A stretch of 64,000 bases of DNA from Maritimibacter sp. (GCA_017792445.1 CP051232.1:3446001-3510000), one strand, 5' to 3'. Positions 9,055 to 19,468 are shown, numbered from the stretch's first letter. The notes: generated by a model not told the origin, from the letters alone. Numbers and translations are program-made.

Positions 9055-11133
9055 ATGGTCGAGGACCGGAGCCCGGCCGCGCTTAAAGAGCGCGCCCTGC
9101 GGTTGCTGGAGGATGTTCTCATCACCTTCGGCGCCACGGAAAGCGAGGAACTGTTCAGCGACACGCCGATCCGGATGACCGTCTGGCGCATGTTTGCCGA
9201 GGACCCGGCCGCGCCGCGCAACCTTCTGATCGAGCTGAACAACAGGATGCGGGCGGCGGATGCCTTGCGAAAGCTGAGGGCCGATTTCGGCGACGGCCCC
9301 CGCCTTTTGGGCATCGGAGAGATCGTGCTGGTCCGCGCCAACATGGACGACATGATCCGCAAGGTGCTGCCCGCGACCTACTGGTTCCGTGCGCTGCCGC
9401 CAGAGGGGGTGCGGGACTGGCGCATTGCGGTGGAACGGGCGGCCACGGCGCCAAGTTATCGCGCGCTGTGCGGGATCGTGGCGGCGTCTCCGATGAAGAC
9501 GCTGTGGCGGTTTCTTGTGGCGTGGGTGGTGATCCGGCAGGCGGACGCGCTGCACGACGGCCGCGAGGACCGGCGCTGGTCCGTCGTGGCGGAGCTGTGC
9601 GAGGCGCTGTTGCAGGTCTCGTCGCTCAGCCCGCCGCAGACTCCGGCGCAGGCGGATGCGGTTCACCTGACCGTCACCGCTTTCCTCGCCACGCTGGTCG
9701 ACACCTACACCCCCGCGCTGGACCGGCTGGAGACGCTTCAGCAGGACAGCGGCCCGGCGGTGGGCGCGCCGGTCTGGTCCATCGACCTGAGCCGTCCGAC
9801 CGACATGGCGGTGGCGGGCTCGCGCCGGACGGTGAAGATCGACGCCGCCGAGAACGTGTTCCGCGTTTCGACGCGGGGCGTAACATGGGCGGTGATCGAC
9901 AGCGGCATCGACGCCCGTCACATGGCCTTCGCAAACGGAGACGGCGCGGGGCCAGAGGCCAGCCGCGTGGTGGCGACCTACGACTTCAACCGCCTGCTGG
10001 CGCTGCTGACCGAGGATTGGGAACGGCTGCTGCCGCCGTCGCAGATGATCCTTGCCCGCGACCTGCTGGAGGCCGGGAAGGACGATGGCCCCGCAGACCT
10101 GCCCGACGCCGTGCTGTCGGTGGCCCTCGGCATGGGGGACGAGGGCGACGGGACAGCGCCTCCGGCCAGTTGCGGCGCGCTGCAGGCGCTGATCGGCTCG
10201 CCCGAGGGGCTGAAGCGGGCGCGCCGGTATTACACCGGCATCCGGACCCGGATCACGCAGGGCGAGACGCTGGACTGGCCGCTGCTGGAGCCGCTGCTGC
10301 GGGTGCCGCAGGCGTCCGAGTTCTACGTGCCGCCCGGCAACGGCCACGGCACCCATGTCGCGGGCATCCTTGCCGGGCATCTGGGGGCGGGCGTGCTGCC
10401 CGATGGCGCCGGGCCGCCCGCCGCGCTGTCGGGAATGTGCCCCGAGATGCGGCTTTTCGATCTGCGCGTCACGGACGAAAGGGGGCGGTCGGACGAGTTT
10501 CTGGTGATGGCGGCGCTGCAGTTCGTGGCGTGGCTGAACCGCACCCGCGACCGGCTGATCGTGCATGGTGCGAACCTCAGCCTGCAAATCCGGCATCAGG
10601 TGCGCAGTTTCGGGTGCGGCCAGACGCCGGTGTGCCGCGAGGCGAACCGACTGGTCGACAGCGGCGTGGTGGTTGTCGCGGCGGCGGGCAACACCGGGTT
10701 CAACACGCTGCGCGCCAGCGGGATGCTTGTGGATGCCTACGCGGTCAGCTCGATCATGGATCCGGGCAACGCCGACAAGGTGATCACCGTCGGCTCGACC
10801 CACCGCGAGCGGCCGCATACCTATGGCGTCAGCTATTTCTCCAGCCGGGGGCCCACGGCGGACGGGCGGGCGAAGCCCGACCTCGTGGCGCCGGGCGAGA
10901 AGATCACCGCCCCCGCGCCGGGGCAGGCGCTTCAGGTCGACACCGGCACCAGCATGGCCGCGCCTCACGTCAGCGGCGCGGCGGCGATGATCATGGCGCG
11001 GCACCCCGAGTTCATCGGCCATCCGCAACGGATCAAGGACATCCTTTGCCGCTCGGCCACCGATCTCGGCCGCGAGCGCGCCTATCAGGGGGCGGGGCTG
11101 GTCGACGTGCTTCGGGCGCTCGAGTCGGTGTGA
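9055..11133 (+). CDS. Cytoplasmic-type S8 (subtilisin) serine protease with long N-terminal domain
   Basis: This 692-residue protein has a complete subtilase triad: Asp282 in AVIDSGID, His431 in GHGTHVAG and Ser633 in GTSMAAPHVSG. The oxyanion Asn546 sits in AAAGNTGF. Three things are unusual. There is no signal peptide; about 260 residues precede the protease domain and match nothing I know; and about 150 residues are inserted between Asp and His, including a YYTGIRTRITQG segment. A cytoplasmic role is therefore likely, possibly regulated proteolysis. Neighbours give no partner. The ATG has only a weak GGATGA site. Catalytic assignment is secure; biology is unknown. Confidence 0.9.
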   Translation: MVEDRSPAALKERALRLLEDVLITFGATESEELFSDTPIRMTVWRMFAEDPAAPRNLLIELNNRMRAADALRKLRADFGDGPRLLGIGEIVLVRANMDDMIRKVLPATYWFRALPPEGVRDWRIAVERAATAPSYRALCGIVAASPMKTLWRFLVAWVVIRQADALHDGREDRRWSVVAELCEALLQVSSLSPPQTPAQADAVHLTVTAFLATLVDTYTPALDRLETLQQDSGPAVGAPVWSIDLSRPTDMAVAGSRRTVKIDAAENVFRVSTRGVTWAVIDSGIDARHMAFANGDGAGPEASRVVATYDFNRLLALLTEDWERLLPPSQMILARDLLEAGKDDGPADLPDAVLSVALGMGDEGDGTAPPASCGALQALIGSPEGLKRARRYYTGIRTRITQGETLDWPLLEPLLRVPQASEFYVPPGNGHGTHVAGILAGHLGAGVLPDGAGPPAALSGMCPEMRLFDLRVTDERGRSDEFLVMAALQFVAWLNRTRDRLIVHGANLSLQIRHQVRSFGCGQTPVCREANRLVDSGVVVVAAAGNTGFNTLRASGMLVDAYAVSSIMDPGNADKVITVGSTHRERPHTYGVSYFSSRGPTADGRAKPDLVAPGEKITAPAPGQALQVDTGTSMAAPHVSGAAAMIMARHPEFIGHPQRIKDILCRSATDLGRERAYQGAGLVDVLRALESV

Positions 11134-11276
11134 CCCTTCGGCGCTGCGGTGCAGAAATCCGCGCCGCATGTCTTTCCAATCCCACGGCTTTCCCCGATGC
11201 TGGCGGCAAGCCCGGCGCGGGCTGGCTGATGCATCGCCGTCACCTGACCGTTGCCGAACTCCGTTAAGGACACCGG

Positions 11277-12053
11277 ATGCGACTGGTCATCTTCACCGAT
11301 CTGGACGGCACGCTGCTGGATCATGACACCTATTCCCACGCGCCCGCGGCACAGGCGCTGGCGGCGCTGAAGGCGGCGGGCGTGCCCCTGGTGCTGGCCA
11401 GTTCCAAGACCGGCGCCGAGATGGCGCCGTTGCATGCCGAACTGGGCCTGGGCGAAGCGCCGATGATCGTCGAGAACGGCGCGGGCGTGCTAGAGCCGGG
11501 GGCAGACGGCGCGGGCGATGCGGCCTACCGCAAGATCCGCGCGGCGCTGGACGCGGTGCCGTCCGATCTGCGCGCGCATTACCGGGGCTTCGGCGACATG
11601 ACCGACGCCGAGGTGTCCGACGTTACCGGCCTGCCGCCCGAGGGCGCGGCGCTGGCGCGGCAACGCTGCCATTCCGAGCCGGGGGTGTGGTCGGGGGACG
11701 ACGCGGCGCTGGCCCGCTTCCTTGACACGCTGGACGGGCAGGGGGTCTCGGCACGCCACGGCGGCCGTTTTCTGACCCTGTCGCTGGGCCGCACCAAGGC
11801 CGACGCGATGCGCGAGGTGGCGGACCGGCTTGGCGCCGACACCACCATCGCCCTTGGCGACGCGCCGAACGACGTGGAAATGCTTGAACAGGCGACCCAC
11901 GGCGTCATCGTCCGCAACGACCATGGCACGCCACTGCCACGGCTCGCGGGCGAGGAAAACGACCGCATCCGCCGCACCGCCGAAATCGGCCCCTCGGGTT
12001 GGAACGCGGCGGTTCTGGCGCTACTTCAAGACCTCGGGGCAACGACAGGATGA
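11277..12053 (+). CDS. Glycosyl-3-phosphoglycerate phosphatase (MPGP-type HAD)
   Basis: This is a 258-residue HAD-IIB phosphatase of the mannosyl-3-phosphoglycerate phosphatase family. The nucleophile motif is FTDLDGTLLD near the N terminus, the HAD motif II is LASSK, and the late metal site is LGDAPNDVEMLEQA. Family members dephosphorylate mannosyl- or glucosyl-3-phosphoglycerate to give the compatible solute. The next gene, 18 bases downstream, is a glycosyltransferase that would make the substrate, and a GH13_18 phosphorylase lies 2.5 kb away. Glucosylglycerate is therefore the likely product. Sugar identity (glucose or mannose) cannot be read from this gene alone. AAGGA precedes the ATG. 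Confidence 0.85.
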   Translation: MRLVIFTDLDGTLLDHDTYSHAPAAQALAALKAAGVPLVLASSKTGAEMAPLHAELGLGEAPMIVENGAGVLEPGADGAGDAAYRKIRAALDAVPSDLRAHYRGFGDMTDAEVSDVTGLPPEGAALARQRCHSEPGVWSGDDAALARFLDTLDGQGVSARHGGRFLTLSLGRTKADAMREVADRLGADTTIALGDAPNDVEMLEQATHGVIVRNDHGTPLPRLAGEENDRIRRTAEIGPSGWNAAVLALLQDLGATTG

Positions 12054-12071
12054 CGGGAAGGCTTTTGGGAC

Positions 12072-13310
12072 ATGGCTGACTTTCACCAGAACGGTAACAT
12101 CGCGCAATTCCACAATCTCCGGACACGTCCGGTCGAGGAACTGGTCTACGAACTCGAGACCTTCGCGCAGACCCGCAAGATCTCTTTGATCCTGCCGTCG
12201 CTGTATTCCGAGCTCGAAGCGCCCGCGCTGTCGGGCATCATCGACGAGCTGTCCAAGGTCCGCTACCTGCACCGCATCATCATCGGCCTCGACCGCGCCG
12301 ACGAGCAGCAGTACCGCATGGCCCGCGACTACTTCTCGCGTCTGCCGCAGAACCACGTGGTGATCTGGAACGACAGCCCCCGGATGAAGGCGCTGGGCGC
12401 GAAGCTGGACGATCTCGGGCTTGCGCCGCAAGAGCCGGGCAAGGGCAAGAACGTGTGGTCCTGCATCGGCTATCTCATCGCCTGCGCCGACAGCGCGGTG
12501 ATGGCGATCCACGATTGCGACATCGTCACCTACGAGGCCGAGATGCTGGCGCGTCTGGTCTACCCGGTGGCGAACCCGAACTTCAGCTACCAGCTCTCCA
12601 AGGGCTTCTATCCCCGCATCGGGCAGGGCAAGCTGAATGGCCGCGTTTCCCGCCTGCTGGTCTCGCCCCTGCTGATCGCGCTGAAGAAGGTGATCGGCGA
12701 CAACGACTACATCGATTACCTGCGCGCCTTCCGCTACCCGCTGTCGGGTGAATTCGCGCTGCGCACCACCATGCTGCCAGACCTGCGCATCCCGTCCGAC
12801 TGGGGGCTGGAGATCGGCGTGCTGTCCGAGGCGTGGCGCAACCTGGGCCGCAACGCGGTCTGCCAGGTCGAAATCTCGGACGCCTACGACCACAAGCATC
12901 AGGACGTGTCGGAAGAAGACGCGGCAGGCGGCCTGAACCGCATGTCCACCGACATCTGCAAGGCGGTGTTCCGCAAGCTTGCCGCCGAGGGCACGGTGTT
13001 CACTCCGAACATCTTCCGCACGCTCAAGGCTACCTACTTCCGCCGCGCGCTGGACCTTGTCGAGGTCTATGCAAACGATGCCCGGATGAACGGCCTGACC
13101 ATCGACCGCCACAAGGAAGAGCGCACGATCGAACTGTTCGCCGAGAACATCATGCGCGCCGGGCAGATCTTCCTCGAAAACCCGCACGAGACCCCGTTCA
13201 TCCCGAACTGGAGCCGTGTGCATGCCGCCGATCCGGGCCTGATCGCCGAGATGAAGGCGGCGGCGGCGGCGGACGAAGAGGAATTCGCGCCGATCCCGTT
13301 CCAGGGCTAG
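12072..13310 (+). CDS. Glucosyl-3-phosphoglycerate synthase-like glycosyltransferase
   Basis: This 412-residue GT-A-fold glycosyltransferase is the probable partner of the upstream phosphatase. It carries a nucleotide-sugar-binding region (ISLILPSLYSELEAPALSGI), a metal-binding D-x-D element in AIHDCDIVTYE, and a WGLEIGVLSE segment, as in the GpgS/MpgS group of CAZy GT81-like enzymes that join GDP- or NDP-glucose to 3-phosphoglycerate. It has no membrane segment. The last 20 residues are Ala/Glu-rich. Its stop is followed by a strong bidirectional terminator. Donor and acceptor are inferred from family resemblance plus the phosphatase and phosphorylase neighbours; mannosyl-3-phosphoglycerate synthase is the alternative. 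Confidence 0.78.
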   Translation: MADFHQNGNIAQFHNLRTRPVEELVYELETFAQTRKISLILPSLYSELEAPALSGIIDELSKVRYLHRIIIGLDRADEQQYRMARDYFSRLPQNHVVIWNDSPRMKALGAKLDDLGLAPQEPGKGKNVWSCIGYLIACADSAVMAIHDCDIVTYEAEMLARLVYPVANPNFSYQLSKGFYPRIGQGKLNGRVSRLLVSPLLIALKKVIGDNDYIDYLRAFRYPLSGEFALRTTMLPDLRIPSDWGLEIGVLSEAWRNLGRNAVCQVEISDAYDHKHQDVSEEDAAGGLNRMSTDICKAVFRKLAAEGTVFTPNIFRTLKATYFRRALDLVEVYANDARMNGLTIDRHKEERTIELFAENIMRAGQIFLENPHETPFIPNWSRVHAADPGLIAEMKAAAAADEEEFAPIPFQG

Positions 13311-13338
13311 GACGCGCGACCGACACCCGGCAAAACGA

Positions 13339-13366
13339 AACGCGCCGCCCGGACAGGCGGCGCGTT
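13339..13366. terminator. Bidirectional intrinsic terminator
   Basis: A perfect 11-bp stem (AACGCGCCGCC paired with GGCGGCGCGTT, six-base loop) lies between two convergent genes. It has AAAACG on the left and TTCCTTGTTT on the right, so it can stop transcripts from both sides. Confidence 0.85.
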
Positions 13367-13404
13367 CCTTGTTTCAGACAGGGCCCCGCGTGCGCGGGAC
13401 GTGC

Positions 13405-14091
13405 TCAGCTTTTGCGGCGACGGCGGCGCGCGCCGGCAGCGGCAAGGACACCCACGCCCAAGCCCAGCATCGGCAAAGCGGCCGGCAGCGGCACCGCGGC
13501 GGCGGCTGCGGGCTCGACGCCCGACTGGCCGTCAACCGAGAACACGAACCCGCCCCACGAGCGGGCATAACGGTCTTTCCAGCTGTCGCCGCCGTCTTTC
13601 GACAGGCTGCTCATCAGGTCGCCCGAGGTGGTGCGCGCCCAGTACACGGCGTGTTGCGCCATCGGAGTGTCGACCGCCAGCGTCAGCCAGTAGTCGCCCG
13701 CGCCCAGCAGGGTGTCGATGATGTCCAGCGTGAAGGTGACGTGGGTGAAGCTGTTCTTCACCTCGCCATGCTTCGCGTAGGTCGGGGCAGAGGTGCCCGA
13801 CGCCAGAACGGTGCCCGGCTTCGATCCGTCAGCCGACATCAGCGACCAGCTGACCGTCATGCCGGACGGGTTGGCCGAATTCTTGAGGTAGGCGTCGAAG
13901 GACAGCGACTCGATCAGCGAACTGTCGGTCAGGCTGAAGTTCTCCGCGCCGATTGCGTCGCGGCACTCGAACGCGCAGCTTCCGCCCTTCGCCCCGGTGA
14001 AGGGGTTCGAGAATAGTGTAGTGGCCGCTGCCGGCAGGGATCCGGCAATCACGACCGCCGCGGCAAGCAAGGTTTTGCTCATGACTCGCAT
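13405..14091 (-). CDS. VPLPA-CTERM sorting-domain exported protein
   Basis: This 228-residue exported protein has a signal peptide (SKTLLAAAVVIAGSLPAAA) and a C-terminal sorting tag. The tag has the order VPLPAALPMLGLG, a hydrophobic helix, then the basic end ARRRRRKS. That is the VPLPA variant of PEP-CTERM found in Rhodobacterales, processed by an exosortase and linked to surface polysaccharide. The body is beta-rich with two nearby cysteines (CAFEC), probably a disulfide. I do not recognise the body fold. Start at 14091 has GGAG ten bases upstream. No exosortase gene is in the window. The gene sits between the glycosyltransferase and the GH13 phosphorylase, with no obvious functional link. 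Confidence 0.82.
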   Translation of the reverse strand: MRVMSKTLLAAAVVIAGSLPAAATTLFSNPFTGAKGGSCAFECRDAIGAENFSLTDSSLIESLSFDAYLKNSANPSGMTVSWSLMSADGSKPGTVLASGTSAPTYAKHGEVKNSFTHVTFTLDIIDTLLGAGDYWLTLAVDTPMAQHAVYWARTTSGDLMSSLSKDGGDSWKDRYARSWGGFVFSVDGQSGVEPAAAAAVPLPAALPMLGLGVGVLAAAGARRRRRKS

Positions 14092-14523
14092 CGGAACGTA
14101 ACTCCATTGAAAAAATCGTAACTCGTTGTCCTTGGAGTTAGACTCGGGCCGGAACTCGGTCAATGAATCGACGCATTTTCGCCTGAATTGGAATTCGGCG
14201 TGTCGGGCCGGCGAAGATGAAAAGCCGTTATTTCACAAGGAAACACACGTTATGGTGGAAATGGCGTGTCGCCACCCTTTCCGGGCTGCGTCGCGATCCC
14301 CCGAAGATTGCGGCAAAAACAGGGCATTGGATGCGGTTGAGCGTGCCGTGGCTCTGGTGGCAAACAGGCGGGGTTTCGGCCCACTCTCTCTAAGGTGGAG
14401 TGATGCGCGATTTTCGGGCTTGTTTCCCGCGCCGCGACGGTGCCTGCGACTCACAAAGATTGTCATACCGCCTCTGCGGCCCGGGAATCGGTCTTCCCCG
14501 CTCGGACGGCCGAAACTACCCGG
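14092..14523. other. Intergenic region upstream of the VPLPA-CTERM gene
   Basis: These 432 bases lie between the GH13 stop and the start of the VPLPA-CTERM gene. They are lower in GC than the surroundings near the VPLPA gene start, which suits a promoter, but I see no clear -35/-10 pair. A 133-codon plus-strand frame here has no family resemblance and a proline/arginine-rich composition, so I treat it as noise. No tRNA or hairpin terminator is evident. Confidence 0.4.
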
Positions 14524-16272
14524 CTAGTACGCGTTGGTGATCCAGCGGCACTGGTAGGGCGCAAGGGTGATCGTGTCCGTCTCCGGCTCCACCCGTTCCC
14601 CCGACAACAGATCAACCCAGGCCTCGTCGGCGATCAGGTTCAGCGACGAGGACGGGATCTCGACCGTGTCCGCCGACACGTTGTGCAGCGCGAAGATCGA
14701 CTGGGTGCGGTCCAGCGCCTGCCGCCAGACGCCGAAGATGCGCGCGTCGAGGGGCAGGGTGAACTGCGTAGCATTCGGGTGGAAGGCGGGCTGGCGCGCC
14801 CGCAGGCGCAAGCGCTCGGCCAGCGCGGGCAGGATGCGCGCCTGCTCGGACCCGGGGTCGGCCATCCGCGCCCGCAGCGTCGGGTAATCCCAGCGGTGCC
14901 GGTTGATCGCCCGGTTCATGCTGCGCCGCTCGACGCCCTCAAGGTCGTTGGGCGTCGCCAGCAGCGAGTGGATGTAGAACGCGGGCACGCCCTCCATCGA
15001 CATCACGATGGTCTGCGAACAGACGAAACGGGCGATCTTGTACTCGTCCTCGCCCTCGAAGGTCCGGGTCATCGCCGAGAAATAGGACGTGTTCAGTTCA
15101 TAGACCGACTGCCCGCCATCGGGCAGCGCCCGCATCGACACCAGCCCGCCCGAGGATTGCACCGTCTGGATCATCCGGGCGATTTCCGCGTCGGGCAGCA
15201 GCCCTTCGGCGGGCCGCATGCCGACGCCGTCGTGCGAGGCCGAGAAGTTCAGGTAGGCGCAGCCCAAAGGCGCCGGCGGCATCGCCCGCGCCCAGGCGGC
15301 CAGGTACTTCGCGGTGCCCGACAGCAGCGAATACAGGATCAGCGGCGGCAGCGGGAAGTTGTAGATCGAATGCGCCTCGTTCCGCTTGCCGAAATACGAC
15401 AGGTTCTCGGCCTTGGGCACGTTGGTCTCGGTCAGCAGGATTACCGGCTCGGACGCATAATCCGCCAGAAGCCGCATCAACTGGATGATCGCGTGGGTCT
15501 GGGGCAGGTGGATGCACTTGGTACCGACCTCTTTCCAGACGAACGCCACCGCATCCAGCCGGATGATCCGCACGCCCATGTCCACATGGAGCCGGATGAT
15601 CCGCAGGATTTCCAGCAGCACCTCGGGGTTGGCGAAGTTCAGGTCGATCTGGTCGTGGCTGAAGGTACACCACACGTGGCGGATGCCCATCGCCGTCTCG
15701 ACCTCCTGCAACAGCGGCGTGGTGCGCGGGCGCACCACGTCCGACAGGTCGTCGGCGGGATCGGCTTCGAAGAAGAACTTGTCGAACGGCTCCTGCCCCT
15801 GCCGGTAGGCGTTGAACCATGTGCCCTGCGACGAGACGTGGTTGCACACGAGGTCTGACATCAGGTGGAAGTGCCGGCTGATCCGGTTGATGTCCTGCCA
15901 CTCGCCCAACGCCGGGTTCACCTTGCGATAATCCGTCACCGCAAAGCCGTCGTCCGAGGTGAAGGGGAAGAACGGCAGGATATGCACCCCGTTCACCGCG
16001 CCCTGCAGGTGGTTCAGCATGAAGTCCAGCAGCAGGTCGAGCGGCTTGTGGACCCCGTCGATGATCGAGTCGCCATAGGTGATCATCACCGCGTCCCGCT
16101 GCGACCAAAGCGAGTTCCCCGCCTTCCGCGGCAGCTTCCGCGCGGGCGTCGCCTCGGGCGGCCAGAACGCCTCGATCACCTTGCCGGCAAGGGCATGGGT
16201 GTCCTGCTCGGGGTAAATGCGGTCGAGGATGGCGGCAGTGCGGGAACGCAGCGATGTGGCGGTTTTCGACAT
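14524..16272 (-). CDS. GH13_18 sucrose-phosphorylase-family enzyme, likely glucosylglycerate phosphorylase
   Basis: This 582-residue (beta/alpha)8 enzyme belongs to glycoside hydrolase family 13, subfamily 18. The catalytic nucleophile is Asp240 (IIRLDAVAF), the acid/base Glu282 (LLTETNVP) and the transition-state stabiliser Asp348 (SASHDGVGMRP). Also seen are the conserved DGFAVTDYRKVNP and DLVCNHVSSQG segments. The subfamily reversibly phosphorolyses sucrose, sucrose-6-phosphate, glucosylglycerol or glucosylglycerate. With a GpgS-like synthase and MPGP-type phosphatase next door, glucosylglycerate is the best guess. The start at 16272 is preferred, because the longer frame runs into the dispersed repeat. 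Sucrose phosphorylase is the main alternative. Confidence 0.85.
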   Translation of the reverse strand: MSKTATSLRSRTAAILDRIYPEQDTHALAGKVIEAFWPPEATPARKLPRKAGNSLWSQRDAVMITYGDSIIDGVHKPLDLLLDFMLNHLQGAVNGVHILPFFPFTSDDGFAVTDYRKVNPALGEWQDINRISRHFHLMSDLVCNHVSSQGTWFNAYRQGQEPFDKFFFEADPADDLSDVVRPRTTPLLQEVETAMGIRHVWCTFSHDQIDLNFANPEVLLEILRIIRLHVDMGVRIIRLDAVAFVWKEVGTKCIHLPQTHAIIQLMRLLADYASEPVILLTETNVPKAENLSYFGKRNEAHSIYNFPLPPLILYSLLSGTAKYLAAWARAMPPAPLGCAYLNFSASHDGVGMRPAEGLLPDAEIARMIQTVQSSGGLVSMRALPDGGQSVYELNTSYFSAMTRTFEGEDEYKIARFVCSQTIVMSMEGVPAFYIHSLLATPNDLEGVERRSMNRAINRHRWDYPTLRARMADPGSEQARILPALAERLRLRARQPAFHPNATQFTLPLDARIFGVWRQALDRTQSIFALHNVSADTVEIPSSSLNLIADEAWVDLLSGERVEPETDTITLAPYQCRWITNAY

Positions 16273-16441
16273 CTGTCCGGTCGGACTCCGGCTTGTTTGA
16301 AAGTCAGCAGGCTGATTTGCGGGCGTTTTTACCGGTTTAGGCCGCTTGCCGGGGAAAAAACAAGGTTGTCCGTCCGGAACCGCGTCAATTGCCCGGCATT
16401 CGCTGAAAAAGGCACCATCCGCAAAAACACGGATGCCCCTG

Positions 16442-16503
16442 GCCTTCTTCTTCTCTTTCCAAATACCTCGGGGGAGCCGCGCAGCGGCGGGGGCAGAGCC
16501 CCC
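16442..16503 (-). repeat. Dispersed GC-rich repeat, copy 2 (inverted)
   Basis: This is the inverted copy of the element at 6329-6394. On the minus strand it reads GGGGGCTCTGCCCCC, then GCTGCGC, CTCCCCCGAGGTATTTGG and AGAGAAGAAGAAGGC. It differs from copy 1 by a few bases and small gaps. It lies in the 330-bp space between the GH13 gene start (16272) and the GAF-Fis regulator start (16603). That space also has a short AT-rich patch (AATAATATTACC, near 16570) close to the regulator gene, likely part of its promoter. Confidence 0.75.
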
Positions 16504-16602
16504 ATGCCCGCCACCGGCGACCTCTCGCCCACCGCATTGCACCCGTTGCGTCCGCGCCTATCTGAAGGCAATAATATTACCGGAGGAGAAGGGGAGGTTC
16601 CC

Positions 16603-17568
16603 ATGACCGGCCAGAACAGGGGCCAAAGCCAGCATATCGACCGCGTGTTGCAGTCGGTCGGGTCCGGCCGGGCCGCCGCGCGCTCGCGGCTGGCGGCGTC
16701 GTGGCAGCGCTCCTTCGCCAAGCACGGGCTGGACCCCGCGCGCCGCGACGATCCCGGCGTGGTGGACGAAAGCGGCCTGCGGCTGCGGCGCGAGGCGATG
16801 GAGCGGTTTCTCCAGATCGCCGCCCCCAAGCTTGACCAGCTGTTCGGCCTGATCGGCCATTCCGGCTGCGGCGTTCTGCTGACAGACGCGGGCGGCGTGG
16901 TGCTTGACCAGCGCTGCAGCGACGCCGACGCCGCCGTGTTCCGGTCGTGGGGCCTGATGCAGGGCGCCGACTGGAGCGAGGCAGCCGAGGGCACCAACGG
17001 CATCGGCACCTGCCTTGCCGAGGTGCGCCAGCTGACTATCCACCGCGACGAACACTACATGGCGCGCAACATCGGCATGAGCTGCATGGACGCGCCGATC
17101 TACGGGCCCGACGGCAAGGTCGTCGCGGCGCTCGACGTCAGTTCCGCCCGCGCCGACCAGACCGAGGCGTTCAACCGGCTGATCGAGGCGATGGTCGCCC
17201 AGACCGCCCGCCAGATCGAGACCGACACCTTCCGCGCCAGTTTTCCCGCCGCCCGCATCGTTGTGGCCGACAGCGACGACACCGGCGGCGCGGTGCTGCT
17301 GGCGGTCGACAGCGACGACATCATCGTCGGCGCCACCCGCGAGGCCCGGCGCTGTTTCGAGCTGGAAGCGCACGGGCCGCTGGCGCCGCGCCCCGCCTCG
17401 GACCTGCTGGGCCGCGAGGACGAGGCCACGGGCTTCGAACGCGCCGAGCGCGCCGCGGTGAACCGGGCGCTGGCCCGCGCCGGCGGCAACGTGTCCGAGG
17501 CCGCCCGCGCCCTCGGCGTCGGCCGCGCCACCTTGTACCGCCGCATGAAACGGCTCGGGATCGGCTGA
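16603..17568 (+). CDS. GAF-domain Fis-type transcriptional regulator (AcoR-like without AAA+)
   Basis: This 321-residue regulator has the AcoR N-terminal part: RSRLAASWQRSFAKHGLDP at about 26-45, then a GAF-like sensor (about 60-195) with WSEAAEGTNGIGTCLAE and APIYGPDGKVVAALDVSS. The C-terminal Fis-type helix-turn-helix is at about 280-320 (NVSEAARALGVGRATLYRRMKRLG). The sigma54-activating AAA+ domain that AcoR carries between these is absent, replaced by about 70 residues. It should thus act at ordinary sigma70 promoters. GGGGAGG precedes the ATG. A perfect palindrome lies just after its stop and before the downstream aldehyde dehydrogenase gene, its likely target. Confidence 0.88.
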   Translation: MTGQNRGQSQHIDRVLQSVGSGRAAARSRLAASWQRSFAKHGLDPARRDDPGVVDESGLRLRREAMERFLQIAAPKLDQLFGLIGHSGCGVLLTDAGGVVLDQRCSDADAAVFRSWGLMQGADWSEAAEGTNGIGTCLAEVRQLTIHRDEHYMARNIGMSCMDAPIYGPDGKVVAALDVSSARADQTEAFNRLIEAMVAQTARQIETDTFRASFPAARIVVADSDDTGGAVLLAVDSDDIIVGATREARRCFELEAHGPLAPRPASDLLGREDEATGFERAERAAVNRALARAGGNVSEAARALGVGRATLYRRMKRLGIG

Positions 17569-17581
17569 AACCCGGCCCCGA

Positions 17582-17601
17582 CTGTCTCAGTCCTGAGACA
17601 G
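17582..17601. promoter_or_regulatory. Palindromic operator upstream of aldehyde dehydrogenase
   Basis: CTGTCTCAG, two bases, CTGAGACAG form a perfect 9-bp inverted repeat, 14 bases after the regulator stop and 102 bases before the dehydrogenase start. TGTCTC/GAGACA palindromes are what I would expect for an AcoR/Fis-type dimer. Binding by the adjacent GAF-Fis protein is inference. Confidence 0.7.
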
Positions 17602-17703
17602 GTGCGCCGCGCGCGCCGTTCTCCCCCCGCTGACCTGCACGCCGCGATTGCGCAATCTCCTTCCATCGCCTGCAGAGGAGCGGGCGCACAGGAGGAGACA
17701 TCC

Positions 17704-19224
<1,521 letters not shown>

Positions 19225-19289
19225 TCGGAAGAAACCGGCACGGGCGCGCGGGCCCGTCTTCCTCCCCCTCAAGCCCGCGCGCTCCCTCC

Positions 19290-19321
19290 AATGGCCCCCG
19301 CATCCGGCGGGGGCCATTTTT
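19290..19321 (+). terminator. Intrinsic terminator of the aldehyde dehydrogenase gene
   Basis: A 12-bp perfect stem (AATGGCCCCCGC paired with GCGGGGGCCATT, five-base loop) is followed by a T run. It begins 66 bases after the stop codon. Confidence 0.9.
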
Positions 19322-19468
19322 GGTGGAGAGGTCGCGCCCCCGGCGTGACACAGTGGCCCGGCGCAACCGGACACACACCCCGGCGCGCAAACCGTGCCGT
19401 TCCAGCCGCCGACGGTATGCGGCAGCATGCCGCGATCTTCCGAAAACCTGCCTCTGGAAATCTCATTA

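Noticed and set aside
15865-17568. A long plus-strand frame ending with the GAF-Fis regulator.
   Set aside because: Only its last 321 codons match a protein family; the first part is antisense to the GH13 gene and reads through the dispersed repeat. The start at 16603 with GGGGAGG is correct.
17630-17690. A possible sigma54 (-24/-12) promoter before the aldehyde dehydrogenase gene.
   Set aside because: The CTGCAC and TTGC elements have the wrong spacing, and the adjacent regulator lacks the AAA+ domain needed for sigma54 activation.
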